DNA of 64,000 nucleotides, from positions 124,001 to 188,000 of the forward strand of contig NZ_JBKFFP010000006.1 in the NCBI RefSeq assembly GCF_046506625.1. Reading direction: 5' to 3'. Position numbers and translations under genes: made by a program. Source of the DNA: Zhengella sedimenti. GTDB lineage: Bacteria > Pseudomonadota > Alphaproteobacteria > Rhizobiales > Rhizobiaceae. A model generated the notes under the pieces. The model did no database searches, was not told where the DNA came from, and worked only from the letters and a program-made list of their open reading frames with translations. Each line of letters starts with the position of its first letter. Positions within the stretch are counted from its first letter, which is position 1. This document shows positions 16,154 to 24,395 of the stretch, piece by piece.

Positions 16154-17026
16154 ATGGCAAAAGTCGCGTTCATCGGTCTCGGCGTCATGGGCTATCCCAT
16201 GGCCGGCCACCTGAAGACGAAGGGTGGCCATGATGTCACCGTCTACAACCGCACCACGGCCAAGGCCGAAAAATGGGCTGCGGAATTCGGCGGCGCCCAT
16301 GCGCCGACGCCAGCGCAAGCGGCCGCGGATTGCGATTTCGTCTTCTCATGTGTCGGCAATGACGACGACCTGCGCTCCGTGACCACCGGCGAGGATGGTG
16401 CGTTTTCGGCCATGAAGCCCGGCGCCATCTTCATCGACAACACCACGGCCTCGGCCCATGTGGCCCGTGAACTGGCTGCCGTCGCGGCGGATCGCGGTTT
16501 CGGTTTCATCGACGCACCGGTATCCGGCGGCCAGGCCGGCGCGGAAAACGGCGTCCTGACCGTCATGTGCGGCGGCGATGAGGAAACCTTCGCCCGCGCC
16601 CGTCCGGTGATCGACGCCTTTGCCCGCATGGTCGGCCTCATGGGTCCGGCCGGCGCCGGCCAGTTGACCAAGATGGTCAACCAGATCTGCATTGCCGGCC
16701 TCGTCCAGGGCCTCTCCGAGGGCATTCATTTCGCGAAGAAGGCGGGTCTCGATGTCGAGAACGTCATCGACGTCATCTCCAAGGGGGCTGCCGGGTCCTG
16801 GCAGATGGAAAACCGCCACAAGACGATGAACCAGGGCAAGTACGACTTCGGCTTCGCCGTGGACTGGATGCGCAAGGACCTCGGCATCGTTCTGGAAGAA
16901 GGCAACGCGAACGGCGCCTCGCTGCCCGTCACCGCCCTCGTCGACCAGTTCTACAAGGATGTCCAGTCGATGGGTGGCGGCCGCTGGGATACCTCCAGCC
17001 TGCTGGCACGGCTGGAACGGAAATAG
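16154..17026 (+). CDS. NAD(P)-dependent beta-hydroxyacid dehydrogenase (3-hydroxyisobutyrate dehydrogenase family)
   Basis: A 290-aa dehydrogenase. The Rossmann nucleotide site VAFIGLGVMGYPMAGHL is at the very N-terminus. The substrate-binding signature FIDAPVSGGQAGAENGVL and the catalytic Lys segment GAGQLTKMVNQI are clear, and the later segment FGFAVDWMRKDLGIVLEE matches the family. Members act on 3-hydroxyisobutyrate, tartronate semialdehyde, glyoxylate or succinic semialdehyde; the exact substrate is unresolved. The start at 16154 is chosen because a GGAGGAAAG Shine-Dalgarno precedes it and the Rossmann motif begins at once; an open stretch back to 16052 looks non-coding. Confidence 0.92.
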   Translation: MAKVAFIGLGVMGYPMAGHLKTKGGHDVTVYNRTTAKAEKWAAEFGGAHAPTPAQAAADCDFVFSCVGNDDDLRSVTTGEDGAFSAMKPGAIFIDNTTASAHVARELAAVAADRGFGFIDAPVSGGQAGAENGVLTVMCGGDEETFARARPVIDAFARMVGLMGPAGAGQLTKMVNQICIAGLVQGLSEGIHFAKKAGLDVENVIDVISKGAAGSWQMENRHKTMNQGKYDFGFAVDWMRKDLGIVLEEGNANGASLPVTALVDQFYKDVQSMGGGRWDTSSLLARLERK

Positions 17027-17029
17027 GCC

Positions 17030-17398
17030 TCACGCCTCGTCGCGGACCGGCGTGTTGCGGGTCCAGATGAAGGCGAGGACAGCGCAAAGCGTGACCGCCT
17101 GGACCGCCAGCACCCAGGCCGGCAGGGCCATGAGGACCGAAAGGGCAAAGGCCGCCGCGATGGCCAGGGTGGCGGCCTTCCTGGCACGCGGTGAAATGGC
17201 CCGGTTGTCGCGCCAGTCACGGATGGCCGGGCCGAACGCGGGATGTTCGACAAGCCATGCCTCGAAACGCGGCGAAGAGCGGGAAAACAGGAAGGCCGCG
17301 AGGATCAGGAAAGGCGTCGTCGGCAGCAGCGGCAGCGCCATTCCGGCAAAGCCAAGGGTCAGCGCCATCATTCCTGCCGTGAACCAGACCGGTCGCAT
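17030..17398 (-). CDS. YbaN-family (DUF454) inner-membrane protein
   Basis: A 122-aa membrane protein of the DUF454/YbaN family. Visible hallmarks are LGFAGMALPLLPTTPFLILAAFLFSRSSPRFEAWL at the N-terminal half, then FGPAIRDWRDNRAISPRARKAA in a cytoplasmic loop, and two C-terminal helices. Its function is unknown. It is convergent with the preceding dehydrogenase, with only 3 bases between the stops. Confidence 0.9.
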   Translation of the reverse strand: MRPVWFTAGMMALTLGFAGMALPLLPTTPFLILAAFLFSRSSPRFEAWLVEHPAFGPAIRDWRDNRAISPRARKAATLAIAAAFALSVLMALPAWVLAVQAVTLCAVLAFIWTRNTPVRDEA

Positions 17399-17600
17399 GT
17401 CCTTCCTTCGGGCGTCTGCCCTGCAATTCTATTTTTGCATTCTGAAATCAAGATAGGACCGGCGGGCGGCGGCACAAGGCCAAACCCGATATCCGGACAC
17501 CAGGTCGCAGCCCTGATCGTTTGACGGCACGGCGCGAATTGGACAGACTTCACGTCTCGACGATTGTCCGGTCTGCCGCGGCGATATGGGCAGAGGTGCC

Positions 17601-18329
17601 ATGGCTCTTGAACGATGCGCCACCGTTCCCGAAATCCTGTCCTGGCTGTCGGCCATGGAATCGGAGAAGAACAAGGCCGGCATGGCGCGCTACGGCATCC
17701 GCGCGGACAAGGCCTTCGGCGTTCCGAATGCTGTGTTGCGCCCTATGGCCCGCCAGATCGGGCGCAATCATGCACGCGCGCTTGACCTCTGGGCAACCGG
17801 ATGGCGCGAGGCCCGCCTTCTGGCCGCCTTCACCGCCGAAAAGGGAAAACTGACACGGGAGGAAGCGTGGCGCTGGGCAGCGGATTTCGACAGTTGGGAA
17901 ATCGTCGACGGCACCGCGGACCTTTTCGCCGACACGGATTTCTGGCCGGATCTGGTGGCGGAATTCGCGGCCGACGACCGCGAATTCGTCCGCCGGGCCG
18001 CCTTCGCGACCCTGGTCTGGGCCTGTGTCCACCGCAAGAAGGAACCGGACGGGACCTTTATCGAGTGGCTGCCGCTGATCGAACGCCATTCCACGGATCC
18101 GCGCAACTATGTCCGCAAGGCGGTCAACTGGGCCCTGCGCCAGATCGGAAAACGTTCCCTGACCTGCCATGGCCCGGCACTCGCAATGGCCGAACGCCTT
18201 GCCGCAAGCAAGGATACGACCGCGCGCTGGATCGGCCGCGACGCGGCGCGCGAGTTGCAATCGGACAAGACGCTCGCACGATTGCAGGGGCGCAAGGCAA
18301 GGCCGGATCCCGAAAGGCCAGTCGCATGA
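17601..18329 (+). CDS. DNA alkylation repair protein (AlkD-like HEAT repeat)
   Basis: A 242-aa all-helical protein of the AlkC/AlkD superfamily of DNA glycosylases that remove alkylated purines. Matching segments are MARYGIRADKAFGVPNAVLRPMARQIG, FDSWEIVDGTADLF, RRAAFATLVWACVHRKK and STDPRNYVRKAVNWALRQIGKR, the last two being the typical DNA-facing HEAT-like repeats. The start at 17601 (MALERC) is preferred; an in-frame ATG at 17586 adds five residues. The stop overlaps the next gene by four bases (ATGA). Confidence 0.88.
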   Translation: MALERCATVPEILSWLSAMESEKNKAGMARYGIRADKAFGVPNAVLRPMARQIGRNHARALDLWATGWREARLLAAFTAEKGKLTREEAWRWAADFDSWEIVDGTADLFADTDFWPDLVAEFAADDREFVRRAAFATLVWACVHRKKEPDGTFIEWLPLIERHSTDPRNYVRKAVNWALRQIGKRSLTCHGPALAMAERLAASKDTTARWIGRDAARELQSDKTLARLQGRKARPDPERPVA

Positions 18330-18880
18330 AAACGGACAGCCGCACGACCGGGCGGCTGGCCCTCCTCGCCGCGATCCTGTTGACGGGTGTCCCGGTCGCA
18401 GCCGTTCCGCTCCCGCCCGCACCGGCCCCCGCAATGACGCTTTCCACGGCGCCCCTGCCGGTCTTCAGCCTGCGTGATCCGGGTCAGGGTTTCGCCGGAC
18501 AGGCCGGCCGGACGACAGATGTCTCCGGCTTCGTTCTTCCCGTCGATCAGGACGAAGACCGTGTCTACCGCTTCCTTCTCGTGCCATGGGCGGGTGCCTG
18601 CAGCCACATGCCGGCGCCGCCGGCCGATCAGGTCATTCTCGTGACGCCGGAAACACCCTTCACGCTTGCCGAAATCTACCAGCCGGTGACCGTCACCGGC
18701 ATGGTGCGCGAACGCCATGAAATTTCGCAGATATTCATCCTCGACGGTGTGGCGCGCGTGGAATCCGGCTTTGTCATGTCGGTTGCCCGGATCCGCCTGC
18801 ATGACCGCACCATTCCGGGCGTCCCGCCGGCGCCCCCGACGGCATCGCCCTGGAAATTCCTGAAACCGGACACGCGATGA
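18326..18880 (+). CDS. DUF3299-domain exported protein
   Basis: A 184-aa protein with an N-terminal hydrophobic signal (RLALLAAILLTGVPVAAVP) followed by a Pro/Ala-rich stretch. The globular part shows the DUF3299 pattern: VSGFVLPVDQDEDRVYRFLLVPWAGACSHMPAPPADQVILV. Members are periplasmic and sometimes linked to ABC transporter or metal-handling genes; no function is established. It is coupled to the DNA repair gene by an ATGA overlap, although a functional link is not obvious. Confidence 0.8.
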   Translation: MKTDSRTTGRLALLAAILLTGVPVAAVPLPPAPAPAMTLSTAPLPVFSLRDPGQGFAGQAGRTTDVSGFVLPVDQDEDRVYRFLLVPWAGACSHMPAPPADQVILVTPETPFTLAEIYQPVTVTGMVRERHEISQIFILDGVARVESGFVMSVARIRLHDRTIPGVPPAPPTASPWKFLKPDTR

Positions 18881-18890
18881 AGGCGTTGCC

Positions 18891-19343
18891 TCAAAATCCC
18901 TCGGCCGCTTCCTGGCTGATCTCGTTGAGCAGCGTATTGACCTGGTCGCGGCCCGCGCCGTCCGGCAGCTTGCGGTGTCCCACGACCACCTGGCCGGGAT
19001 TGTCCGCTGTCTCGTAGACAAACACGACATAGGGGCAATAGGCGATGTCGCCGATATCGGCCTCCATCACCTCACGTGACACGACAGCCGAGCAGAAGGT
19101 GAAGAATTCGGCATCCTTGTAGAGCACCTTGCTGGCGCCGACATCCCCGGCCGTGCGTTTCAGCATGTCGCCGATGAAACCGTGATAATCGATCTTGTAC
19201 CCCCGGTTCACGATCGCGTCGTGCACGGCCTGAGCCGTGTCGGCAAAGGCATTTTCCGTTGTCACGGTGAAGACGTCGTCACCGGCGGCCATCGCGGGGC
19301 TGACTGCAAGGCCGGCAATCACGGCAAACACGAACTGTCTCAT
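18891..19343 (-). CDS. DUF302-domain periplasmic protein
   Basis: A 150-aa protein with a Sec signal peptide (residues 1-20, SPAMAA) and a DUF302 domain. Visible are DTAQAVHDAIVNRGYKI and the C-terminal half with CPYVVFVYE and VVVGHRKLPDG. DUF302 proteins are of unknown function and often accompany periplasmic redox genes. Here the gene is divergent from a PQQ alcohol dehydrogenase across a 209-bp promoter region, so joint regulation is likely. The start at 19343 puts the signal peptide at the N-terminus and follows a GGGAGGA-type Shine-Dalgarno. Confidence 0.85.
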   Translation of the reverse strand: MRQFVFAVIAGLAVSPAMAAGDDVFTVTTENAFADTAQAVHDAIVNRGYKIDYHGFIGDMLKRTAGDVGASKVLYKDAEFFTFCSAVVSREVMEADIGDIAYCPYVVFVYETADNPGQVVVGHRKLPDGAGRDQVNTLLNEISQEAAEGF

Positions 19344-19488
19344 GGTGTTCCTCCCTGGAGACGGGAATGTGAAAACATAGGGAATAATGAATACGCTACG
19401 CGCCGGGTCAACCCTGTGCGGCAAATGGTCTTGGACTTTCGTACAATATCGACCTCGCGCATTGAACGAAGGTCGAATCTGATGAATG

Positions 19489-19520
19489 ATACTGCCTAAG
19501 CACACTGAGAAGTGCAGTAT
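19489..19520. promoter_or_regulatory. Inverted repeat in the promoter/leader of the PQQ dehydrogenase
   Basis: ATACTGC (19489-19495) and GCAGTAT (19514-19520) form a perfect 7-bp inverted repeat with a smaller GCAC/GTGC pair inside. It ends 32 bases before the dehydrogenase ATG and lies in an AT-richer part of the 209-bp divergent gap. It could be an operator or an mRNA leader hairpin. Confidence 0.4.
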
Positions 19521-19552
19521 ATTTCATTTGTCCAGACCTGAGGGAGGAAATC

Positions 19553-21217
19553 ATGGACTTCAAGGCCCTGGCGGCAAGCGCCGCACTTTCCGTTGTCTTG
19601 TGTACGGGCGCTTTTGCCCAATCTGCCGAAGACCTCAAGATGGACGCCTCGACGCCGGGAGATATCCTGACCTACGGCATGGGGCACGGACAGCAGCGTT
19701 ATTCGCCGCTCGACCAGATCAACCGGGATACGGTGAAGCGCCTTGTTCCGGTGTGGAACTATTCGCTCAACGATGCCCGTGGCCAGGAGACATTTCCGCT
19801 CGTCATGGACGGTGTCATGTATGTGACGTCGCACAATGCGACAGCAGCCATCGACGCCCGGACGGGCAAGCAGATCTGGAAGACGATGGTGGAATATCCT
19901 GCGGAAACGCCGCGTGTGGCCTGCTGCGGCATCGTCAACCGCGGCGCCGCCATCTACGAGGGCAAGCTCTTCCGCACCACGCTGAATGCCAATGTCGTGG
20001 CGCTTGATGCCAAGACCGGCGAGGAACTCTGGTCCACCAATTCCATCGACTTCAAGACCGGCTATTCGATGACGGTCGCCCCGCTGGTGGCCGATGGCGT
20101 GGTCATCGTCGGCGTATCGGGCGGCGAATACGGCATCCGCGGCTATATCGAGGGTTACGACCCGAATTCGGGCGAGCGCCTGTGGCGCACCTATACCATT
20201 CCCGAACCCGGCCAGCCGGGCTCCGAGACATGGCCGTCCGACAGCGACGCGTGGAAGAATGGCGGCGGCCCGGCCTGGCTGACGGGCACCTATGATCCCG
20301 AACTCAACACCGTCTATTGGGGTGTGGGCAATGCGGGTCCCTGGAACGCGGGCGTGCGCCCTGGCGACAACCTATACACCGGCTCCATGCTGGCGCTCGA
20401 TCCGAAGACCGGCGCCATCAAGTGGCACTACCAGTTCACGCCCAACGACCCGTTCGATTACGACGGCACGAACGAACTGGTCATGGCCGACATGGACGGC
20501 AAGAAGGTCGTGATGCAGGCCAACCGCAACGGCTTCTTCTATGTGATCGACCGCACCAACGGAAAGCTCGTTGCCGCCAACAAGTTCATCGACCGCGTCG
20601 ACTGGGCCGACAGCATCGACCTTGAAACCGGAAAGCCGGTCGAGACGGAAGTCGCCGTCAAGGCGCGTTCCGGCGAACAGGTGCAATTCTGGCCGTCTGC
20701 CTTCGGCGGCAAGAACTGGTCGCCCATGTCCTACAATCCGGAAATGCAGACCGCCTTCGCCAATACGCTCAACATCGGCATGAACTACAAGGCCGTGGAG
20801 CCGCAATACCGCGCCGGCGTCTTCTATTTCGGCGCTGACTTCTCCTGGGCATGGCCCGAAGGCGACCGTGGCTACCTGCGCGCCATCGATCCCATGACGG
20901 GCCAGACAAAGTGGAAGGACGGCACCGCGATCCCGCGCATGGCGGGCGTGCTCTCCACGGGTGGCGGACTGGTCTTTACCGGCCAGATGACCGGCGAGTT
21001 CGAGGCATTCAATGCCGAGAACGGCGAGAAGCTCTGGCAGTTCCAGACAGGCTCCGGCATCGTCGGCCAGCCCGTCACCTGGGAAATGGATGGGGCACAG
21101 TACATCACCGTTGCCTCCGGTGTCGGCGCCGTCTATGCGCTCTTTTCCGGCGACGAGCGGCTGGCCAGCGTTCCGGCCGGCGGCTCCATCTGGACGTTCA
21201 GGCTGATGGGTGAATGA
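19553..21217 (+). CDS. PQQ-dependent alcohol dehydrogenase, lanthanide-type (ExaF/XoxF-like)
   Basis: Periplasmic quinoprotein of 554 aa with a Sec signal peptide (CTGAFAQ). It oxidises primary alcohols, passing electrons to a cytochrome c. The vicinal disulfide characteristic of these enzymes is Cys124-Cys125 (RVACCG). Predicted metal and catalytic residues are Glu192 (GGEYGIRGY), Asn260 (VGNAGPWN) and Asp302 (FDYDGTNE). Asp304, two residues after the catalytic Asp, is the extra ligand that marks lanthanide-using members (XoxF, ExaF, PedH); calcium enzymes have a smaller residue there. It is shorter than typical XoxF (about 600 aa), so methanol versus ethanol-type specificity is unclear. A strong Shine-Dalgarno (GGGAGGAAA) precedes the ATG. 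The next gene supplies a cytochrome c. Confidence 0.93.
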   Translation: MDFKALAASAALSVVLCTGAFAQSAEDLKMDASTPGDILTYGMGHGQQRYSPLDQINRDTVKRLVPVWNYSLNDARGQETFPLVMDGVMYVTSHNATAAIDARTGKQIWKTMVEYPAETPRVACCGIVNRGAAIYEGKLFRTTLNANVVALDAKTGEELWSTNSIDFKTGYSMTVAPLVADGVVIVGVSGGEYGIRGYIEGYDPNSGERLWRTYTIPEPGQPGSETWPSDSDAWKNGGGPAWLTGTYDPELNTVYWGVGNAGPWNAGVRPGDNLYTGSMLALDPKTGAIKWHYQFTPNDPFDYDGTNELVMADMDGKKVVMQANRNGFFYVIDRTNGKLVAANKFIDRVDWADSIDLETGKPVETEVAVKARSGEQVQFWPSAFGGKNWSPMSYNPEMQTAFANTLNIGMNYKAVEPQYRAGVFYFGADFSWAWPEGDRGYLRAIDPMTGQTKWKDGTAIPRMAGVLSTGGGLVFTGQMTGEFEAFNAENGEKLWQFQTGSGIVGQPVTWEMDGAQYITVASGVGAVYALFSGDERLASVPAGGSIWTFRLMGE

Positions 21218-21221
21218 CCGG

Positions 21222-22484
21222 ATGAAGCATATCGCATTCGCATTCTGGCTTCTGGCGCTGCTCGCAGCGCCGGTTGCCGCCTTGGCGTCCGACGGTGACA
21301 ATGCCATTCCGGACGTATCCAAGGGAACTTCGCTCTACAAGCAGTTCTGTTCGCATTGCCATGGCATCAACATGGTCAATTCCGGTGCATCCTCCTTCGA
21401 CCTGCGCAAGTTTCCGCAGGACCAGAAGGACCGCTTCGTCACCTCCGTGACGAAAGGCAAGGGCGACATGCCGGCCTGGGGTGATATCCTGCTGCCCGAT
21501 GAGGTGGAGAACCTGTGGCTCTACGTCGTCACGCGCGGCGGCAAGGAACCGCCGCCGGCCAAGGCGGCCACGCCCGAGCCCCCCGGCGAAGGGGACAGGA
21601 AAGCGTCACTCGGCACGATCAAGGAAGGCAGGCTCACCGCCTGCCTTCCGTCCAATGGGGGAGCGTTTTCACGGCGGCGGCACCAGGGCGGTGCCGGACT
21701 GGATTATGTCCTGTCGGAGGCGCTGGCCGCCCGCCTTGGCCTCGGCCTCGATGTCGTCTGGTTCGAGAGCGAGCCGGAGGAGGAATCCGACCCCATCCGG
21801 GAAACCTACGCCCTGTTGTCGCACCGGATCTGCGACATCGTTCCGGACCATCCGCTATACGAATCCAACATGGGCGAGCCGCCATCGGAGCGCGCAGCGC
21901 CGCCGCGCTGGGATACCATGCCGCAATACTGGACCGAGGCCATGCAGGTGGATCTGGAGCCGGTTGCGGTCACCCGCCCCTACCGCCGCGCCGAACTGGC
22001 GATCGTTCTCGGACCGGAGGCATCGGACCGCCGCATCACTCGCCTTGCCGATCTGGAGGGCCTGACGGTCGGCATCCAGCAGGGCACGCTCGGCGGCGTC
22101 ATCCTGACCACCCAACTGCCTGCCGCGATCAGGGCCCGATCGGTCATGCTCCCGCCGGGACCGCAATTCCTCTGGCGCATGGAACAGGGCATGTTCGACG
22201 CGACGCTGACCGATGCGGGCGCCTATGACAATCACCGCGTCCAGAACCGGATCACCAGGCTGGAACTCGCCGCCTTTCGCCACCCGATCGGCTTCAACAT
22301 GGGCATTGCCTTCCGCCAGTCCGACGCTGCCCTGGGCGAACGCCTGGACGCCGCGCTGGCCACCCTGCTGGAAAACGGCGAAGTGGAACGCATGGCCGCT
22401 GCCGAAGGCGTCACCTGGGCACCCCCGCGCGAGCCGTTCATCGCCGCGCCATTGACCACCCGCGACCTTTTCACCATGCGCTGA
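21222..22484 (+). CDS. Cytochrome c fused to MxaJ/XoxJ-like solute-binding domain
   Basis: A 420-aa exported fusion. After a signal peptide (about residues 1-22, PVAALA) comes a small class I cytochrome c domain. It holds a single CSHCH haem site (residues 43-47 from this start) and a likely axial Met (Met83 in GDMPAWGDILLP). A Pro/Ala linker (about 110-125) leads into a family 3 solute-binding fold: GTIKEGRLTACLPS, LSEALAARLGLGLDVVWFE, ICDIVPDHPLY, ELAIVLG, LEGLTVGIQQGTLGGVIL and FNMGIAFRQSD. In methylotrophs the cytochrome (XoxG/MxaG) and the binding-like protein (XoxJ/MxaJ) are separate neighbours of the dehydrogenase. The likely role is electron acceptor plus activator of the upstream enzyme. 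The stop of that gene overlaps this region; a GTG at 21210 is an alternative start. Confidence 0.87.
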   Translation: MKHIAFAFWLLALLAAPVAALASDGDNAIPDVSKGTSLYKQFCSHCHGINMVNSGASSFDLRKFPQDQKDRFVTSVTKGKGDMPAWGDILLPDEVENLWLYVVTRGGKEPPPAKAATPEPPGEGDRKASLGTIKEGRLTACLPSNGGAFSRRRHQGGAGLDYVLSEALAARLGLGLDVVWFESEPEEESDPIRETYALLSHRICDIVPDHPLYESNMGEPPSERAAPPRWDTMPQYWTEAMQVDLEPVAVTRPYRRAELAIVLGPEASDRRITRLADLEGLTVGIQQGTLGGVILTTQLPAAIRARSVMLPPGPQFLWRMEQGMFDATLTDAGAYDNHRVQNRITRLELAAFRHPIGFNMGIAFRQSDAALGERLDAALATLLENGEVERMAAAEGVTWAPPREPFIAAPLTTRDLFTMR

Positions 22485-22502
22485 CCGCCCGCGCCGGCGC
22501 GG

Positions 22503-22976
22503 TCAATCCTTGTCGAGCACGAGATAGTCGAGCGGCAATTCCGTCGTGTACTTGATCTGCTCCATGGCGAAGGAGGAAGACACGTCGCGGATTTCGATCC
22601 TGGCGATCAGGCGCTTGTAGAAGCCGTCATAGGCGGCGATATCCGGCACGACGACGCGCAGCAGATAGTCCACGTCGCCGCTCATGCGGTAGAACTCCAC
22701 CACTTCCGGAAAGTCCCCGATCACCTCTGAAAAGCGGCGCAGCCACTCGTTGGAATGGGAATTGGTGCGGATGGAGACGAACACCGTCACCCGCGCATTG
22801 ACCTTCTCGGGCGCCAGGATGGCCACCCGCTTGCGGATCACGCCATCCTCTTCCAGCTTCTGGATGCGCCGCCAGCACGGCGTGGTCGACAGGCCCACTT
22901 TCTTGGCAATGTCGGCGACAGCCAGCGTGGCGTCCTCCTGCAAAAGGCGCAGGATCTTGCGGTCGAGGCGGTCCAT
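22503..22976 (-). CDS. Lrp/AsnC-family transcriptional regulator
   Basis: A 157-aa regulator with an N-terminal winged helix (MDRLDRKILRLLQEDATLAVADIAKKVGLSTTPCWRRIQKLEEDGVI). The C-terminal RAM effector-binding domain has FYRMSGDVDYLLRVVVPDIAAYDGFYKRLI. This is the Lrp-like subgroup that responds to amino acids, and it typically regulates itself. It is convergent with the cytochrome fusion gene, so a direct role in controlling alcohol oxidation is not implied. Confidence 0.93.
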   Translation of the reverse strand: MDRLDRKILRLLQEDATLAVADIAKKVGLSTTPCWRRIQKLEEDGVIRKRVAILAPEKVNARVTVFVSIRTNSHSNEWLRRFSEVIGDFPEVVEFYRMSGDVDYLLRVVVPDIAAYDGFYKRLIARIEIRDVSSSFAMEQIKYTTELPLDYLVLDKD

Positions 22977-23031
22977 GACGGTCTTCTCCTGGAATTTTTC
23001 TCTGGATGCGCCTGTTTTTCCCGCCCTTCAA

Positions 23032-23054
23032 GCGATTTCATTCCAAGAAATCGC
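23032..23054. promoter_or_regulatory. Palindrome upstream of the Lrp-family gene
   Basis: GCGATTTC (23032-23039) and GAAATCGC (23047-23054) form a perfect 8-bp inverted repeat with a 7-base spacer. It lies 56 bases upstream of the regulator start and is a plausible autoregulatory operator. Confidence 0.45.
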
Positions 23055-23099
23055 GTTAAGATGGAATTTCGTACCAATCGCGAACAATGCCGGCACCCG

Positions 23100-23744
23100 T
23101 CATGGGCCGGTCAGCCGCGCCACCTCACGGCGAAGCACCGGAAGCAGGTCTTCTTCAAACCAGGGATTACGCTTGAGCCAGGCCGTGTTGCGCCACGAGG
23201 GATGCGGCATCGGCAGGACAGCCGGCATGTCGTTTCGCCGTGATGTCTCGGTCAGGATGCGCCGCCAGTCGCGCACGGTTTCTGTCAGGTTGTCACGCCG
23301 CAACGGACCGAGATGCCACTTCTGCGCATGAAGCCCGATGGCAAGCACCAGTTCCACCTGTCCCATGGAAGCCATGAGTTCGTCGCGCCACGCCGGCGCG
23401 CATTCCCTTCGCGGCGGCAGATCGCTGCCCCGGGCATCGAGACCGGGAAAGCAGAAACCCATGGGCGCGATGGCGACGCGGGCGGGATCGTAGAAGACCG
23501 CGCGCCCGATCCCCATCCAGTCGCGCAGGCGGTCGCCGGATGGGTCCGTGAACGGCGCCCCGCTGGCATGAACCCGCGTTCCGGGCGCTTGGCCCGCGAT
23601 CAGCAGCCGCGCCGTTGACGAGGCCACGACCACAGGGCGCGGCTCATGCGGCAAGGCCATGCCCTTCGGGCACTCGACGCAGATACGGCAGGCGCGGATG
23701 CGCGCCGCGACCGCCTCCGGCGTTGATGCCGAGCCGGACGCCAT
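23100..23744 (-). CDS. Uracil-DNA glycosylase superfamily protein
   Basis: A 214-aa protein of the uracil-DNA glycosylase fold (COG1573-like). Motif 1 is LLIAGQAPGTRVHASGAPFTDPSGDRLRDWMGI, and motif 2 near the end is LPMPHPSWRNTAW. The N-terminal RACRICVECPKG has three cysteines that could contribute to a metal site, but the full four-Cys pattern of family 4 enzymes is not certain. Activity on uracil is inferred from fold only. It ends 4 bases from the stop of the next upstream gene (GST) on the same strand, suggesting co-transcription. Confidence 0.82.
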   Translation of the reverse strand: MASGSASTPEAVAARIRACRICVECPKGMALPHEPRPVVVASSTARLLIAGQAPGTRVHASGAPFTDPSGDRLRDWMGIGRAVFYDPARVAIAPMGFCFPGLDARGSDLPPRRECAPAWRDELMASMGQVELVLAIGLHAQKWHLGPLRRDNLTETVRDWRRILTETSRRNDMPAVLPMPHPSWRNTAWLKRNPWFEEDLLPVLRREVARLTGP

Positions 23745-23748
23745 GTGG

Positions 23749-24360
23749 TCAGGCGCCGTAGCTCGGCCGCGCCTTCATCGCCTCGTACCAGCGGGTGAAA
23801 TTCGGCACGTCATCGGGAATGGCGATACGCGCCGGCTTCATGAAATCGGTCGCGACCGTGGCGGTGATGTCGGCGATGGAATAGCTGTCACCGGCGATGA
23901 AGTCGCGGCCGGCCAGTTCGCTGTCGAGCAGGCGGATGAAATCCAGCGCCTTGGGCTTGTTGGCCTCGCCCCATTCGGCCACCTGCGGCACTTCCCATGT
24001 CGCCATGGCCGGGTGGGTATGGCGGAAGGCCTGGGCCACCGGCGCCAGGAAATGGTGTTCGCAGCGGCGTTCCCACATCTCGATCGTGGCCACTTCCAGC
24101 GGCGTCTTGCCCATCAGGTTGGGTTGCGGATACAGCGCCTCGAAATAGCGGCAGATCGCAACCGATTCGGAAATGGCAGTGCCGTCACCCAGTTCCAGGA
24201 CGGGCAGGCGCTGCAAGGGATTGCGTTTCGTCACTTCGTCCGACTTGTGGCCGAGCGCGCCCATGTCCACGGGCACCAGCGGCACGTCCACGCCCTTTTC
24301 TGCAAGGAAAATCCGCACGCGGCGCGGATTGGGCGCCTTGCCACCGTCGTAAAGCTTCAT
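23749..24360 (-). CDS. Glutathione S-transferase family protein
   Basis: A 203-aa soluble protein with a thioredoxin-like N-terminal domain (MKLYDGGKAPNPRRVRIFLAEKG). The cis-Pro and glutathione-binding block is LQRLPVLELGDGTAISESVAICRYFE, and the helical C-terminal domain contains FIAGDSYSIADITATVATDFM, the N-capping box. The substrate is unknown. The start at 24360 has a perfect GGAGG Shine-Dalgarno 6 bases before it; a longer reading to 24399 lacks this. Confidence 0.93.
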   Translation of the reverse strand: MKLYDGGKAPNPRRVRIFLAEKGVDVPLVPVDMGALGHKSDEVTKRNPLQRLPVLELGDGTAISESVAICRYFEALYPQPNLMGKTPLEVATIEMWERRCEHHFLAPVAQAFRHTHPAMATWEVPQVAEWGEANKPKALDFIRLLDSELAGRDFIAGDSYSIADITATVATDFMKPARIAIPDDVPNFTRWYEAMKARPSYGA

Positions 24361-24395
24361 GTCAATCCTCCGGGAAAGCCGATTGTAATGATTCA

